Shown: positions 16,506 to 25,632 of the stretch, one piece after another | Numbering within the stretch: the first letter of the stretch is position 1 | How the letters are laid out: every line of letters begins with the position of its first letter | NCBI GenBank assembly: GCA_012034805.1 | Contig: JAAUOP010000044.1 | Location: 1-33,667, forward strand | Direction: 5' to 3' | From: Synechococcales cyanobacterium CRU_2_2 | GTDB taxonomy: Bacteria; Cyanobacteriota; Cyanobacteriia; PCC-9006; JAAUQQ01 | Length of the DNA: 33,667 nt | The notes under the pieces: generated by a model | The model's database searches: none | What the model was told of the DNA's origin: nothing | Seen by the model: only the letters and a program-made list of their open reading frames with translations | Translations under genes and position numbers: made by a program

Positions 16506-17810
16506 ATGCGAATTCTGATATTTTTTTCCCAGGTTCTTTCTCGAGTCTTTGTTCGGGCCGAGGCCCGAAACTCGCTGCGGCGTCGAACCCGACGTCAGTT
16601 TGCAACCCACACGATGTCTTTGGTTCTGGGCATTTTGCTGACCATGGGTAGCCTGCGGGTGCTGCCCAGTCAGGCCAGTCCTATGGCCAGTCCTATGGCC
16701 AGTCCTAGGGTTTCGCCTGAGTCAATGCCTCCTGTGGCCCAGGTGCCGACTGGGACGCCCTTGGCCGCTGTTCCGCCCCTGGGGCACAGCTTTGTGGCGG
16801 ATGCAGTACGCAAAATTGGCCCAGCGGTGGTGCGGATCAACACCGAGCGTACCGTGACTCGTAGTCTGGATCCCGTTTTTGAGGATCCGCTCTTTCGCCG
16901 CTTTTTTGGCGATGAGTTGCCCCGTAATAGTCTGCCGCGTGAACAACTTCAGCGAGGCCAGGGCTCGGGCTTTATTGTTGATGGCAAGGGTATTATTTTG
17001 ACCAATGCCCATGTGGTTGACCAAGCCGATCGCGTGACGGTGATTCTGACCGATGGCCGCGAGTTCAAAGGCACGGTGCAGGGGGCGGATCAGCTGACGG
17101 ATTTGGCGGTGGTTAAGATCGATACCAAGGGCGAGTCCTTGCCCGTGGCGAGCTTGGGGAACTCGGAGAGCATTGACGTCGGGGATTGGGCGATCGCCAT
17201 CGGCAACCCCCTGGGGCTCAACAACACCGTAACCCTAGGCATTGTCAGTACCCTCAGCCGCTCTAGCTTTGACGTCGGCATTCCTGATAAACGTCTCGAG
17301 TTCATTCAAACTGACGCGGCGATCAACCCTGGCAACTCCGGTGGCCCGTTGGTCAACGCTCGAGGCGAGGTAATCGGCATCAACACAGCGATTCGGGCGG
17401 ATGCCATGGGGATCGGGTTTGCGATCCCCGTGAACAAGGCCAAGGCAATCGAAGCTCAGCTGCTCCGCGACGGCAAGGTTACTCGGCCCTACATTGGCGT
17501 CAATATGGTTACGCTGACGGCCAAGGACGCCCGCGAGAATAATCAAGACCCCAATTCCGATTTAATTGTGGCCGAGGTAGATGGCGTCTTGGTGGTGCGC
17601 GTGTTGCCTGGAACACCTGCCGCCGCAGCGGGTCTGCGGCGTGGTGATGTGATTACGAAAATTGAGGGGCAGCCGGTGCGGGATGCCAATGATCTGCAAA
17701 AGCGGGTTGAGGCAGCTGGGGTGGGGCGATCGCTCCAATTCGATATTCAGCGTCGCAACCAAGCCATCTCGTTCAAGGTCAAAACAGCTGAACTAGAGAA
17801 TCAAGTCTGA
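16506..17810 (+). CDS. htrA: HtrA/Deg-family periplasmic serine protease
   Basis: DegP/HtrA protease of 434 residues that cuts misfolded envelope proteins; cyanobacterial members are HtrA, HhoA and HhoB. Triad: His169 in TNAHVV, Asp199 in [10 protein letters not shown], Ser278 in GNSGGPL. One PDZ domain follows ([12 protein letters not shown] ... [20 protein letters not shown]). The N-terminus has an Arg-rich stretch and then a hydrophobic signal segment ([17 protein letters not shown]), so export or membrane anchoring is likely. A short ASPM repeat lies just after it. The ATG at 16506 is used; an in-frame TTG at 16467 and an ATG at 16614 are alternatives. Which of the three paralogues it matches cannot be said. 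Confidence 0.93.
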   Translation: MRILIFFSQVLSRVFVRAEARNSLRRRTRRQFATHTMSLVLGILLTMGSLRVLPSQASPMASPMASPRVSPESMPPVAQVPTGTPLAAVPPLGHSFVADAVRKIGPAVVRINTERTVTRSLDPVFEDPLFRRFFGDELPRNSLPREQLQRGQGSGFIVDGKGIILTNAHVVDQADRVTVILTDGREFKGTVQGADQLTDLAVVKIDTKGESLPVASLGNSESIDVGDWAIAIGNPLGLNNTVTLGIVSTLSRSSFDVGIPDKRLEFIQTDAAINPGNSGGPLVNARGEVIGINTAIRADAMGIGFAIPVNKAKAIEAQLLRDGKVTRPYIGVNMVTLTAKDARENNQDPNSDLIVAEVDGVLVVRVLPGTPAAAAGLRRGDVITKIEGQPVRDANDLQKRVEAAGVGRSLQFDIQRRNQAISFKVKTAELENQV

Positions 17811-17834
17811 ACAATCCGGCGAAAACTGCGTTCG

Positions 17835-18506
17835 TTAGGGCCGTGCTTGTGGGGGCCGCGATCGTTCGTGACGATTTTTGTACCCCTGAGCCGCCAGTAC
17901 CAAAAGACCGATTGAAGCCGATGCCCCCAGCAGCGGCCACAGTTCCCCGGTTTGGATAGCCTGCCGCCCCGAACTGCCTAGCCACACAAACGGCAACAGC
18001 CCCGGCACGGTGCCCAAGGCCGTGCCGAGGCAATAGTCGCGAAATCGCATCGGCGTCAGGCCCGCCGCAAAGTTGACTAGGCCGTAGGGAATCAGCGGCA
18101 ACAGCCGAATGGCGAACAGATAAACAACACCGCTGTCGGCGAACTGTTCAGTACGGGGCTGTTCAGCTCTGGTCTGTTGGGTGCGGCGTTTGGCCCAGCG
18201 TTGCCCAACCGTGCGCGCGAGGACGAACCCCACCACCGCTGCCACCAGGGCCGCCAGACTCGTCCACACCAGACCCCAGCCCAAGCCAAACACCGCCCCG
18301 CCGAGCAAATTCAGCACCGTCGAAGGCAGCACCAGCAGGGTAGCGATCACGTAAATACAAACATAGGCCAGGGGAGCCCAAAGACCGGCGCGGGCGAGGA
18401 AAGCTTCGACCCAAGCCGGGTCAAGCTGAAGGAGCGATCGCCCCAGCACCCCCGTCAATCCCAAACTCAGCAGTAACATCCAGGTCGTGGGCTTGAGTTT
18501 GGGCAT
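17835..18506 (-). CDS. TVP38/TMEM64-family (VTT domain) membrane protein
   Basis: Integral membrane protein of 223 residues in the SNARE-associated/VTT (DedA-like) family. The signature is visible: LLVLPSTVLNLLGGAVFGLGWG, a membrane segment, then FAIRLLPLIPYGLVNFAAGLTPMRFRDYCLGTALGTVPG. An Ala/Arg/Gln-rich loop replaces part of the cytoplasmic region. The ATG at 18504-18506 is preceded by TAGGAG at five bases; a longer frame adds nine residues. DedA-superfamily proteins are implicated in lipid flipping and membrane homeostasis; the role of this one is unknown. It converges with htrA, with 24 bases between the two stops. Confidence 0.9.
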   Translation of the reverse strand: MPKLKPTTWMLLLSLGLTGVLGRSLLQLDPAWVEAFLARAGLWAPLAYVCIYVIATLLVLPSTVLNLLGGAVFGLGWGLVWTSLAALVAAVVGFVLARTVGQRWAKRRTQQTRAEQPRTEQFADSGVVYLFAIRLLPLIPYGLVNFAAGLTPMRFRDYCLGTALGTVPGLLPFVWLGSSGRQAIQTGELWPLLGASASIGLLVLAAQGYKNRHERSRPPQARP

Positions 18507-18537
18507 TTTTCTCCTAGGGCAAACACTCAGCACTCCC

Positions 18538-19326
18538 TTAGATACCCGAACCGTCTAAAAACTTCTCGATCTCTCGATCCTTGAGCAAGCATTGGGTTCG
18601 CTGGGCGCTGGGCTGGCTCACGTCCGGCCAAGCCTGGGAAACACTGACTGTATCTGGCCTGTAAGCATCGGCCACTTCAGCGGTGCGGGGTTGTCGGCTC
18701 TGGAGCCCCTGCACCTGTTCTTCTAGAGCATCAATGCGATCGAGCAAGGTTCGAATCACCTGGGCTTCCGAGTCGGGTAAGTTGCCGTGCTCCAACGGGC
18801 TCACCTTTGCCCCAGAGCGATAGACAATTCGCCCCGGAATTCCCACGACGGTGCAATCGGCAGGCACATCCCGCAAAACGACGGAACCGGCACCGATACG
18901 AACGTTGTCACCGATTTCCAAATTTCCCAATACCTTGGCACCCGCGCCCACCACCACATTGTCCCCGAGGGTGGGATGGCGCTTGCCCAATTGCTTGCCC
19001 GTCCCTCCCAGCGTCACGCCTTGGTAAATCAGCGCATAGTTGCCAATGATGGCCGTTTCTCCCACCACCACGCCCATGCCATGGTCAATGAAAATACCTT
19101 TGCCAATCGTTGCACCGGGATGGATTTCGATGCCGGTCAAGAACCGGCCTAGATGGGAGAACAAACGCGGAATCAGGGGGAGCCTCAGCCGATGAAGGCC
19201 GTGGGCGAGCCGATAGATCACCAGCGCCTGTAGGCCGGGGTAGCACAGCAACACTTCCAGCCCGCTGCGGGCCGCAGGGTCGCGCTCAAAAATAATCCGG
19301 AAGTCGGCAAGGAGATCGGTTAACAC
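18538..19326 (-). CDS. cysE: serine O-acetyltransferase
   Basis: Left-handed β-helix acetyltransferase that makes O-acetylserine from serine and acetyl-CoA, the first step of cysteine synthesis. The N-terminal [15 protein letters not shown] helix, the hexapeptide repeats ([20 protein letters not shown]) and the catalytic-loop region [20 protein letters not shown] are clear. His95-type residues in [10 protein letters not shown] and KRHP are kept. Start chosen at GTG 19324-19326 because homologues begin a few residues before ADFRIIF; an upstream GTG at 19360-19362 adds 12 residues. A tail of about 90 residues beyond the β-helix has a short coiled segment ([13 protein letters not shown]) and ends [10 protein letters not shown]; such tails occur in cyanobacterial CysE. 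The VTT gene starts 31 bases downstream. Confidence 0.93.
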   Translation of the reverse strand: MLTDLLADFRIIFERDPAARSGLEVLLCYPGLQALVIYRLAHGLHRLRLPLIPRLFSHLGRFLTGIEIHPGATIGKGIFIDHGMGVVVGETAIIGNYALIYQGVTLGGTGKQLGKRHPTLGDNVVVGAGAKVLGNLEIGDNVRIGAGSVVLRDVPADCTVVGIPGRIVYRSGAKVSPLEHGNLPDSEAQVIRTLLDRIDALEEQVQGLQSRQPRTAEVADAYRPDTVSVSQAWPDVSQPSAQRTQCLLKDREIEKFLDGSGI

Positions 19327-19531
19327 GTGAGACAGCCCCTGACTTAGAACGCGTTGTTGCACATTTCCTGTTCTATCGTTTCTATGCTGGCATGAGAACG
19401 GACAATTGAGCTACCACAGCGAGACAGTACAGGGAGCTGAGCTGATCGTAGAAGATAAAGAAAATACAAAGATTTTTGTCCCCAGGGGAACCCTAAGCCT
19501 AGCCAGGATCGACACAAGGCGACAAATGTCG

Positions 19532-19587
19532 ATTGAGTGAATGTGAATTGAGTGAATGTGAATTGAGTGAATGTGAATTGAGTGAGG
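19532..19587. repeat. intergenic tandem repeat, 15-bp unit x3.7
   Basis: ATTGAGTGAATGTGA repeated three times perfectly (19532-19576) plus a partial fourth. It lies in the 19327-19686 gap between divergent cysE and the 73-residue gene. The rest of the gap should hold both promoters; a TAGAAT at 19625-19630 is a possible -10 for the plus-strand gene, without a good -35. Confidence 0.9.
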
Positions 19588-19686
19588 CGATCGCCCCAAG
19601 ACTTTTCTAAACAAGAATCGGGTGTAGAATAGCGCCTGTGCGCACAATGAGTAGAAATAACCATTAGGAATACTGGAACACTGTGT

Positions 19687-19908
19687 ATGTCTCTCCAAGC
19701 CCCTGTCAACTTTTCGTCTGCGGATCTGCAAACGGATTTGAAAAAGAATGTTCAACAGGCTGCTTTTGTCGCCCAGCTCAAGCGTCTTTATAGCGCCAAT
19801 CAGCAGGCAGAATTCCTGTTTATCCAGGCGGAAGCGGATTCCCTTTTGGTGGAGCTGGAACACCTGAAATCTCAGCAAACGCAACCGACGGAGAAACCGT
19901 TGGTCTAG
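19687..19908 (+). CDS. small conserved-looking protein, unknown function
   Basis: A 73-residue acidic protein without membrane segment or signal. It appears mostly helical and Gln/Ala/Leu-rich (VQQAAFVAQLKRLYSANQQAEFLFIQ), with a likely coiled helix near the end (ADSLLVELEHLKSQQ). I recall similar short proteins in many cyanobacteria but cannot name a family. The ATG is clear though no ribosome site is obvious. It is divergent from cysE and lies 200 bases ahead of the lipoprotein gene. Confidence 0.65.
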   Translation: MSLQAPVNFSSADLQTDLKKNVQQAAFVAQLKRLYSANQQAEFLFIQAEADSLLVELEHLKSQQTQPTEKPLV

Positions 19909-20111
19909 GCTCAAGGCCAGTCTTGCCGTTCGCCAGGGCGATCGCCCAAGATATCGCCCAAGTTACCGCCCAAATTACCGCCTCAAAAACGCGCCAAAAA
20001 TCAAATCATCAATCCCAAAATTATCTGCTACACTCTTTGCGACTCGCGCCAGCCTCCTGGGGAAATCTGGGGAAATCGCGAATCTGTGTTTTGTGGATGA
20101 GGATTGAAAGG

Positions 20112-21044
20112 ATGAAGCGATACGGATTTTTGGTGCTGAGTGCGATCGCCCTAGCCGTGGCGGGCTGCGATCGCGCCCCGGAGGCGAGTCAAACAGAAGC
20201 CAATCAGGCGGATGTTAGCAATGCAGCAAATGCTGCAGCTAAGTCCTCCGGATCCCAAGCCCAACCCGGCCAGAATCAAGCTCTGCCGACGGCTTCGAGC
20301 GGTCAGGCCCGCGTTAATCCGCGTATTTCAACTAATTTTTCTGGCACTTCTGCAAAAAAAGGTGAACCCAGCGACACGATCGCAAACGGCCTTGAGAACG
20401 CAGACGGCCTGAATAAACCCGTCGTCCAGGGACGCAGTAATCCCTTTACCGGTGTCAGCCAACGCGAGGTCAAAGTCACCTACGTCGGCAACGCTCCTGC
20501 AGCGACACCTCTGCCCCAGATTCCTCAGGTAACCACCGTGCGAGTTCCGGCGATCGCTCCGGTGGTCGGCTCGGGCGTGGTGTCGGCAGTTTCGGGTACC
20601 ACACCGAGCGTCAGCCCTGTGAGCAGCCCCAGTAATTCGAGCCTCGGTAATTCTAGCCCCAACAATTCCGCCCCTCGTGTTGCTTCGCCGGCGATCGTCA
20701 GTACCGCGTCGTCGTCACTGCCGGCTCCGGCGATACCGATGGCTGTGCCACCCGCTGGCAGCAGTGGCTTCAATGCTCCGGTTGCCACTCCTGCGGTTGC
20801 AGTTCTGGCCTCACCAACGGCGGTCGCCGAGGCGATCGAAATCAAAGGTCTCGTCCAAGTCGGTGGCCAGTTTAATCTGATTATTCGCGATCCGGATGCG
20901 TCCACCAGCCGCACGGTTCGTGTGGGTGATGTGATCGGCGGTGGTAAGGTTCGCATCAGACGGATTGATGCTCCCGACAGTCAAGACCCCCAGGTTGTCT
21001 TGGAGCAAGGTGGCGTCGAAATTCGACGCGCCATCGGCGTTTAG
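20112..21044 (+). CDS. Ser/Pro/Ala-rich lipoprotein with PilP-like C-terminal domain
   Basis: Predicted lipoprotein of 310 residues. The signal MKRYGFLVLSAIALAVAGC has a lipobox ending in Cys19. A long low-complexity Ser/Pro/Ala/Asn/Val-rich region follows (about 25-235), probably a flexible reach across the periplasm. The last ~70 residues form a compact β-rich module (IEIKGLVQVGGQFNLIIRD ... RVGDVIGGGKVRIRRI ... QVVLEQGGVEIRRAIG). By eye that module resembles the HR/PilP-type domains that link inner-membrane pilus or secretion parts to a secretin; this is a suggestion only. ATG 20112 is used; ATG 20097 in frame adds five residues. It converges with the GAF/kinase-like gene, with 9 bases between stops. 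Confidence 0.75.
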   Translation: MKRYGFLVLSAIALAVAGCDRAPEASQTEANQADVSNAANAAAKSSGSQAQPGQNQALPTASSGQARVNPRISTNFSGTSAKKGEPSDTIANGLENADGLNKPVVQGRSNPFTGVSQREVKVTYVGNAPAATPLPQIPQVTTVRVPAIAPVVGSGVVSAVSGTTPSVSPVSSPSNSSLGNSSPNNSAPRVASPAIVSTASSSLPAPAIPMAVPPAGSSGFNAPVATPAVAVLASPTAVAEAIEIKGLVQVGGQFNLIIRDPDASTSRTVRVGDVIGGGKVRIRRIDAPDSQDPQVVLEQGGVEIRRAIGV

Positions 21045-21053
21045 CCGTCACCT

Positions 21054-22529
21054 TTAGTCCTGATCCCCAAAACCCGAAATTGGCAGCAGTGCAATATAGC
21101 GATAGCCCGACTCCAGGGAACTTTGTACAAACAGCTGGCCGCCCTGAATTTCTGCCAGGTGGCGGCTGAGCAGTAGACGCAGGTTCTCGGGACGTTCGGT
21201 GGAGGCAGACTGCAACAGCTCCAGTAACTCCTTGGAGTTGGGGGTCGGGCGGGTTGCGGTTCCCACCGGTGCACCCGCGCCCTCAAAACCAAAGTCACCT
21301 TCCAACCCCTCGGAATTGACCGGCAAAATCCCGAGGTCTTCACTGCCATCATTGGGTGGTAAACCATCGCCCAGCCAAGGATGCGAGACCCAGAGCGAGA
21401 ATTGCAACTGGCTCTTTTTGCGGGAAACGTGCAGCCGCAGCACGCTTCCTGCATTGGCGGAATGGATGACGCTAAAAATCAGGTGATAGAGCATCTGCCT
21501 CACCTTGTCCTTGTCCAAATGCCAAACCCGCTGCCCCGGTTCTAGGGAGAACCGTAGTTCCAGCTCCCGCTGGTTGCTCATGGGTGTCAGAGTATGGATG
21601 ACCTGCTGACACAACAACTCCACGTCCACCGGCGTGAGATTGAGCCCGCCCTGGCCGTCCTCTAGAGCTGCGAGATCCATAATTTCTTGGATCAGCGACA
21701 GTAGGGTTTGGCCGCTACGCTGAATCACATCCAGATACTCCCGCTGTTTGTCGGTCAAGGGACCATAGATTTCCCGACTGAGCATTCCGGCCATACCCAA
21801 AACAGCGGTCAGCGGCGCTCGCAACTGCTGGGTCAATTGGCCGACCAGCTGCAGCCGCAAGGGACTGGGGGGTGCTTCGTTGGGGGCTGGAGCAGAGAGG
21901 GGGGAGGGCAGCGGCGGCAGCGGCGCGCTGTGGCTGAGACCAAAGCTCTCGGGCCTCACGGCCGGGGTGGGTAGGGTCATGGCGCGATCGCGCTCAAACT
22001 CGCTCACGCTCCAGCGCGCCACCAGCTCCAAGAACTGCACCTGTTGCTCGGAAAACTCACGCGGCTCCAGATCCATCACCGCCAGCGTGCCCAAGCAATG
22101 ACCACTGGAGGCGATCAACGGTGTTCCCAAGTAGGAGCGGATGCCATATTGCTGCACCAGCATGTTTTGAACAAATGCCGGATGCTGAGTCGTGTCGGGA
22201 ACCACGAGTACCTGATGGCTATCGACAACGTTGGTATCAAAAGAATCTTCCCGAGCCATGCGGCGTGATTTGGCTAGGGCATTCATCAGCCCCAGCTTAG
22301 ACAGACCTAGGGCAGCCCGAAACCAGAGACTGTCGCGATCGAGAATCCCCAGCCAGCAAATCGGAGCATCCAAAAACTGAGCCGCAGTCTGGGTCGCTTC
22401 TTCAAACACCGGCACACTGTCGGTTTCGAGTAAACCCAAATCTGCCACAGCTAGCAAGCGCTGCTGCTCACGGGCAGCGGCGCTGAGGCCATCTAGGCGA
22501 CAAAACAACCGACTTTCAAGACCGCTCAT
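21054..22529 (-). CDS. GAF-domain degenerate histidine kinase (pseudokinase)
   Basis: Protein of 491 residues. Residues ~30-195 are a GAF domain (AQFLDAPICWLGILDRDSLWFRA ... YLGTPLIASSGHCLGTLAVMD). A Pro-rich linker follows. The third part aligns with a HisKA-HATPase core, but the phosphoacceptor His is Gln: LTQQLRAPLTAVLGM replaces the usual SHELRTPL. The N box (QMLYHLIFSVIHSANAG) lacks the ATP-binding Asn residues and the G boxes are unrecognisable, although the end (HLAEIQGGQLFVQSSLESGY) keeps the family pattern. I infer a sensor without kinase activity. ATG 22527-22529 is used, with GGGGAG four bases upstream; ATG 22539-22541 is an alternative. Confidence 0.85.
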   Translation of the reverse strand: MSGLESRLFCRLDGLSAAAREQQRLLAVADLGLLETDSVPVFEEATQTAAQFLDAPICWLGILDRDSLWFRAALGLSKLGLMNALAKSRRMAREDSFDTNVVDSHQVLVVPDTTQHPAFVQNMLVQQYGIRSYLGTPLIASSGHCLGTLAVMDLEPREFSEQQVQFLELVARWSVSEFERDRAMTLPTPAVRPESFGLSHSAPLPPLPSPLSAPAPNEAPPSPLRLQLVGQLTQQLRAPLTAVLGMAGMLSREIYGPLTDKQREYLDVIQRSGQTLLSLIQEIMDLAALEDGQGGLNLTPVDVELLCQQVIHTLTPMSNQRELELRFSLEPGQRVWHLDKDKVRQMLYHLIFSVIHSANAGSVLRLHVSRKKSQLQFSLWVSHPWLGDGLPPNDGSEDLGILPVNSEGLEGDFGFEGAGAPVGTATRPTPNSKELLELLQSASTERPENLRLLLSRHLAEIQGGQLFVQSSLESGYRYIALLPISGFGDQD

Positions 22530-22781
22530 GATACTCCCCATTCATGTAATTTACACCCAGTCGCAATAATCGAATATCTATAGGGTAAAGATGCGTATTT
22601 CTTCTAGGAGGCTGCGCCGACGATACTGCTTCTTAGCTTACAGGATGCCCATCAGACCGATATTCACAACGCACGGGAAACGCACGGGAAACGGGTGAGC
22701 TCCGCAAATACCAGGGCAATTCTCTGACTAGAGCAGCAAAATAGTTGTCCAACGGTTACGATCGCCTGAGTTGCGATCGCG

Positions 22782-22814
22782 TCCCGCTTCGCGCAAAGCT
22801 CCCGCTTCGCGCAA
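22782..22814. repeat. 15-bp direct repeat in the 22530-22889 gap
   Basis: TCCCGCTTCGCGCAA occurs at 22782-22796 and 22800-22814, next to a HIP1 site. This is a type of dispersed short GC-rich repeat seen between cyanobacterial genes. The gap holds no credible open frame and separates the 5' end of the GAF protein gene from the 3' end of nadK. Confidence 0.7.
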
Positions 22815-22889
22815 TGTCATCTGAAGATGCACCCAAATTTCTATTCTGCGAGAATATCCTGAAAACCGTAGAAAATTGATAACGCTTTC

Positions 22890-23809
22890 CTAATTATTCG
22901 GATTACCTGCGTAGCGAAATCGAGCCCCAGCCCACTGCAACTTCTCTCGCAGGGTCTGGTAGAAAGAGTACGCATCTCGCAAAATGATGAAATTGGCACG
23001 GAAATGAGCCTGCTGGATATCCACCCGCTGCCCTGGCCAAATCGAAGTGCCCAAAACACCATCCATCCATAGCTTGGTGCTGAGGTCTGGATCCATCAGC
23101 GGCCAAACGCTGACAGTCGAGCCCCGAGGAATCACCACAGGGCGACTCGACAAGCTCAGCGGACAGATCGGGGTAACGATCAATGCATCAATACCAGGAT
23201 GAACAATTGGGCCATTGGCCGAAACAGTATAGCCCGTCGAGCCCGTCGGCGTTGACACCAGCAGGCCATCGCCGTGGTACTGGTCAATCATTTCGCCGTC
23301 CACCTCGACTTCCAACACTGAGGTGGGCATGCGGTCTACAGAGCCGGGTTTGACGCAAAATTCGTTGAGGGCGTAGAAGCGATCGCCCTCTCGATCCACT
23401 TCAGTCCAATTCCCCTGCTGGAGCGTCGCCTGAAGCATCATCCTGCGCTCCACCGCATAGCGATCTTCCAGCAGCCGTTGCCACACCGCAGCAGAATCTT
23501 GGAATAGCTCAAAGGGCTCGGTCAAAAAACCCAAATGCCCACCCACCTTCACCGCCAAAATGGGAATTCCCTCTGGAGCCAAGTGTCGTGCGGCCCCCAG
23601 CACCGACCCATCCCCCCTAACACGATCGCCAAATCGATCGGTTCCACCGCAGAGGCCAAAAACACAGGATAGGGATTATCTTTGGCCCCCGTAGGCCCCA
23701 GCAGAACCCGACAGCCTAGAACCTCTAGCTCTTGAGCACAGCGAACAGCCCACTTGTGGCTTAGATCATGACCCGCTTTATAGGCGACAATGGCATGGCG
23801 CAATTGCAC
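22890..23809 (-). CDS. nadK: NAD kinase, one-base frameshift
   Basis: Makes NADP from NAD and ATP. The GTG at 23807-23809 starts MQLRHAIVAYKAG four bases after the ndhE stop. As read, the frame goes VLGGMGRCWG and dead-ends, while the rest (LGAARHLAPEGIPILAVKVGGHLGFL) is in another frame. Adding one G to the run of six at 23612-23617 restores VLGGDGSVLGAARH and gives 306 residues with the catalytic GGDG at 65-68. The second motif, STPTGSTGYTVSANGP, and the nucleotide-binding DGLLVS are intact. It probably belongs to the ndhAIGE transcription unit, which would tie NADP supply to the NDH-1 complex. The out-of-frame ATG nearby is not usable. Confidence 0.9.
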
Positions 23810-23813
23810 AGGC

Positions 23814-24119
23814 TTACCACTTGAGCAGATTGAATTGCTCCATATCCACGGTGTCGCGGTTACGGTAGATCGCCAGCAAAATGGCCAACCCCACCGCAGC
23901 TTCGGCAGCAGCAACCGTAATCACAAACACCGCAAAAATCTGTCCCTTGATCATCGCGGGATCAAGATAGTTGGAAAAGGCCATCAAGTTGATATTGACC
24001 GCATTCAGCATCAGCTCGATCGACATCAGAACACGGACGGCATTGCGGCTGGTCACCAAGCCATACACACCAATACAGAAGAGTGCCGCCGCCAGAAGCA
24101 GAAAATATTGAAGTTGCAT
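23814..24119 (-). CDS. ndhE: NAD(P)H-quinone oxidoreductase subunit 4L
   Basis: NdhE (NuoK-like), 101 residues, three membrane helices of the proton-pumping arm of the thylakoid NDH-1 complex, which serves respiration and cyclic electron flow. The typical sequence [25 protein letters not shown] holds the membrane Glu conserved in this subunit, and a second Glu lies in [11 protein letters not shown]. Length is normal. It lies 105 bases after ndhG. Confidence 0.97.
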   Translation of the reverse strand: MQLQYFLLLAAALFCIGVYGLVTSRNAVRVLMSIELMLNAVNINLMAFSNYLDPAMIKGQIFAVFVITVAAAEAAVGLAILLAIYRNRDTVDMEQFNLLKW

Positions 24120-24224
24120 AGGGAGAACAGATGAAATTCACGCGAGGTAAGTGATGCTGGAACTGAGTAAGCCGGAAGTGAGTAGGTCGGGGGGGAGTGG
24201 CCGAGGTATCAGTGACGATTCGGC

Positions 24225-24836
24225 TTAATTTGAGGGTTGATCTGCCTTAGCCACTGCAACTAACTCACGCGGGCGCTCAGGCAGCTTGAGGTTCTCGGTA
24301 CTGGCAGTCAACGCACTCTCCGGCAGGAAGTCGCGGCGAGCCAAGACAATGGCCCCAATGAGGGCCATCAGCAACAGCACCGATGCCAGCTCAAAAGGCA
24401 GCAGAAAATCACTAAAGAAATGCTCACCAATCAAGTAAACGGCATCATCCCCCACGGGCGTCGCGGTCGAAAAAGCCCAGGGCGTCGTGATAATCGTGGT
24501 GCCAAGGAGCAAGAATAAGCCCCCACAGACCGCCGCTGTCACACCCCGACGAGCCCAGGCAAATTTAACGGGCCGAAAATCTTCCCGTTTGTTCACCAGC
24601 ATAATGGCAAATAAAATCAACACGTTGACCGCGCCGACATAGATCAGAATCTGTGCTGCTGCCACAAAGCTGGCATTTAAGAGCAGATAGAGCCCCGCAA
24701 TGCCAATGAATACACCGCCCAAAAGAAAGGCGGCATAGACAACGCTCGGGATGAGAACGACCCCGAGGGCCGCTGCAACAACCGCAGCGGCGAGAATAAT
24801 AAACGAGACAATTTGTACGCCTTCTGCCAGATTCAC
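24225..24836 (-). CDS. ndhG: NAD(P)H-quinone oxidoreductase subunit 6
   Basis: NdhG (NuoJ-like), 203 residues with five membrane helices, part of the membrane arm of NDH-1. The core motif LLLNASFVAAAQILIYVGAV is intact, and a polar C-terminal tail follows the last helix (ASVLLLMALIGAIVLARRD). The ATG at 24834-24836 is the first in frame. It lies between ndhI and ndhE in the standard cyanobacterial order. Confidence 0.97.
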   Translation of the reverse strand: MNLAEGVQIVSFIILAAAVVAAALGVVLIPSVVYAAFLLGGVFIGIAGLYLLLNASFVAAAQILIYVGAVNVLILFAIMLVNKREDFRPVKFAWARRGVTAAVCGGLFLLLGTTIITTPWAFSTATPVGDDAVYLIGEHFFSDFLLPFELASVLLLMALIGAIVLARRDFLPESALTASTENLKLPERPRELVAVAKADQPSN

Positions 24837-24940
24837 CGCGTATTCCTCTTGATTAAACTGTTGGGGTCAGACGAGCTGTGGGGGATTGAACCAGTCGTGG
24901 AGAATTAAATAAAACCGCCAAACCGGATTTCCATCTAGCC

Positions 24941-25567
24941 CTATGTTTGTTTGGGAGTATCCTGCTGGGGAGCTGCCTGAGCCGCTGCAGTCAGGTCTGC
25001 GGCCAAGTTCTCGGGCCTGGATCCAGGGCGCTGAGACCCTTTGGGCAGGTCGTGCGGATCCATCACGCCCTTGGGCAGGTAGGCGAACTCGCGCAGGGGC
25101 GTCACCATGGGGTCGTTGGTCACTTTGTAGGGCAAGCGACCGAGGGCGACGTTGTCGTAGTTGAGCTCGTGGCGATCGTAGGTCGCTAGCTCGTATTCCT
25201 CCGTCATGGACAGGCAATTGGTCGGGCAATACTCAACACAGTTACCACAGAAAATACAGACGCCAAAGTCGATGCTGTAGTGCTTGAGCTGTTTTTTCTT
25301 GATGGCTTTATTAAATTCCCAGTCCACCACCGGCAGGTTAATGGGACAAACCCTCACACAGACTTCGCAGGAGATGCACTTGTCAAACTCAAAGTGAATC
25401 CGGCCCCGATACCGCTCGGAAGGGATTAGTTTTTCGTAGGGATATTGCACCGTCACCGGGCGACGCTGCATGTGGTCAAAGGTCACAGACAGCCCCTGAC
25501 CAATGTACCTGGCGGCTTGGACAGTACCCTTGGCGTAGTCTCCGACTTGCTTAAGAAATTTCATCAT
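24941..25567 (-). CDS. ndhI: NAD(P)H-quinone oxidoreductase subunit I (2x[4Fe-4S])
   Basis: NdhI (NuoI-like) of 208 residues, carrying electrons toward plastoquinone in the peripheral arm. It has two ferredoxin-type cluster motifs, [12 protein letters not shown] and [12 protein letters not shown]. The start is ATG 25565-25567 or the adjacent ATG 25562-25564, both giving [13 protein letters not shown] as in homologues; the open extension of 51 codons upstream is not family-like. The C-terminal Ala/Gln-rich tail after SQRPGSRPE is slightly longer than usual. It starts 65 bases after ndhA. Confidence 0.97.
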   Translation of the reverse strand: MMKFLKQVGDYAKGTVQAARYIGQGLSVTFDHMQRRPVTVQYPYEKLIPSERYRGRIHFEFDKCISCEVCVRVCPINLPVVDWEFNKAIKKKQLKHYSIDFGVCIFCGNCVEYCPTNCLSMTEEYELATYDRHELNYDNVALGRLPYKVTNDPMVTPLREFAYLPKGVMDPHDLPKGSQRPGSRPENLAADLTAAAQAAPQQDTPKQT

Positions 25568-25632
25568 GGGAGTTGAGCTGAAGACGATGGGTTTGGAGAA
25601 GATTGACCGGAGTGTCGAAGTCGAATAAGCTC

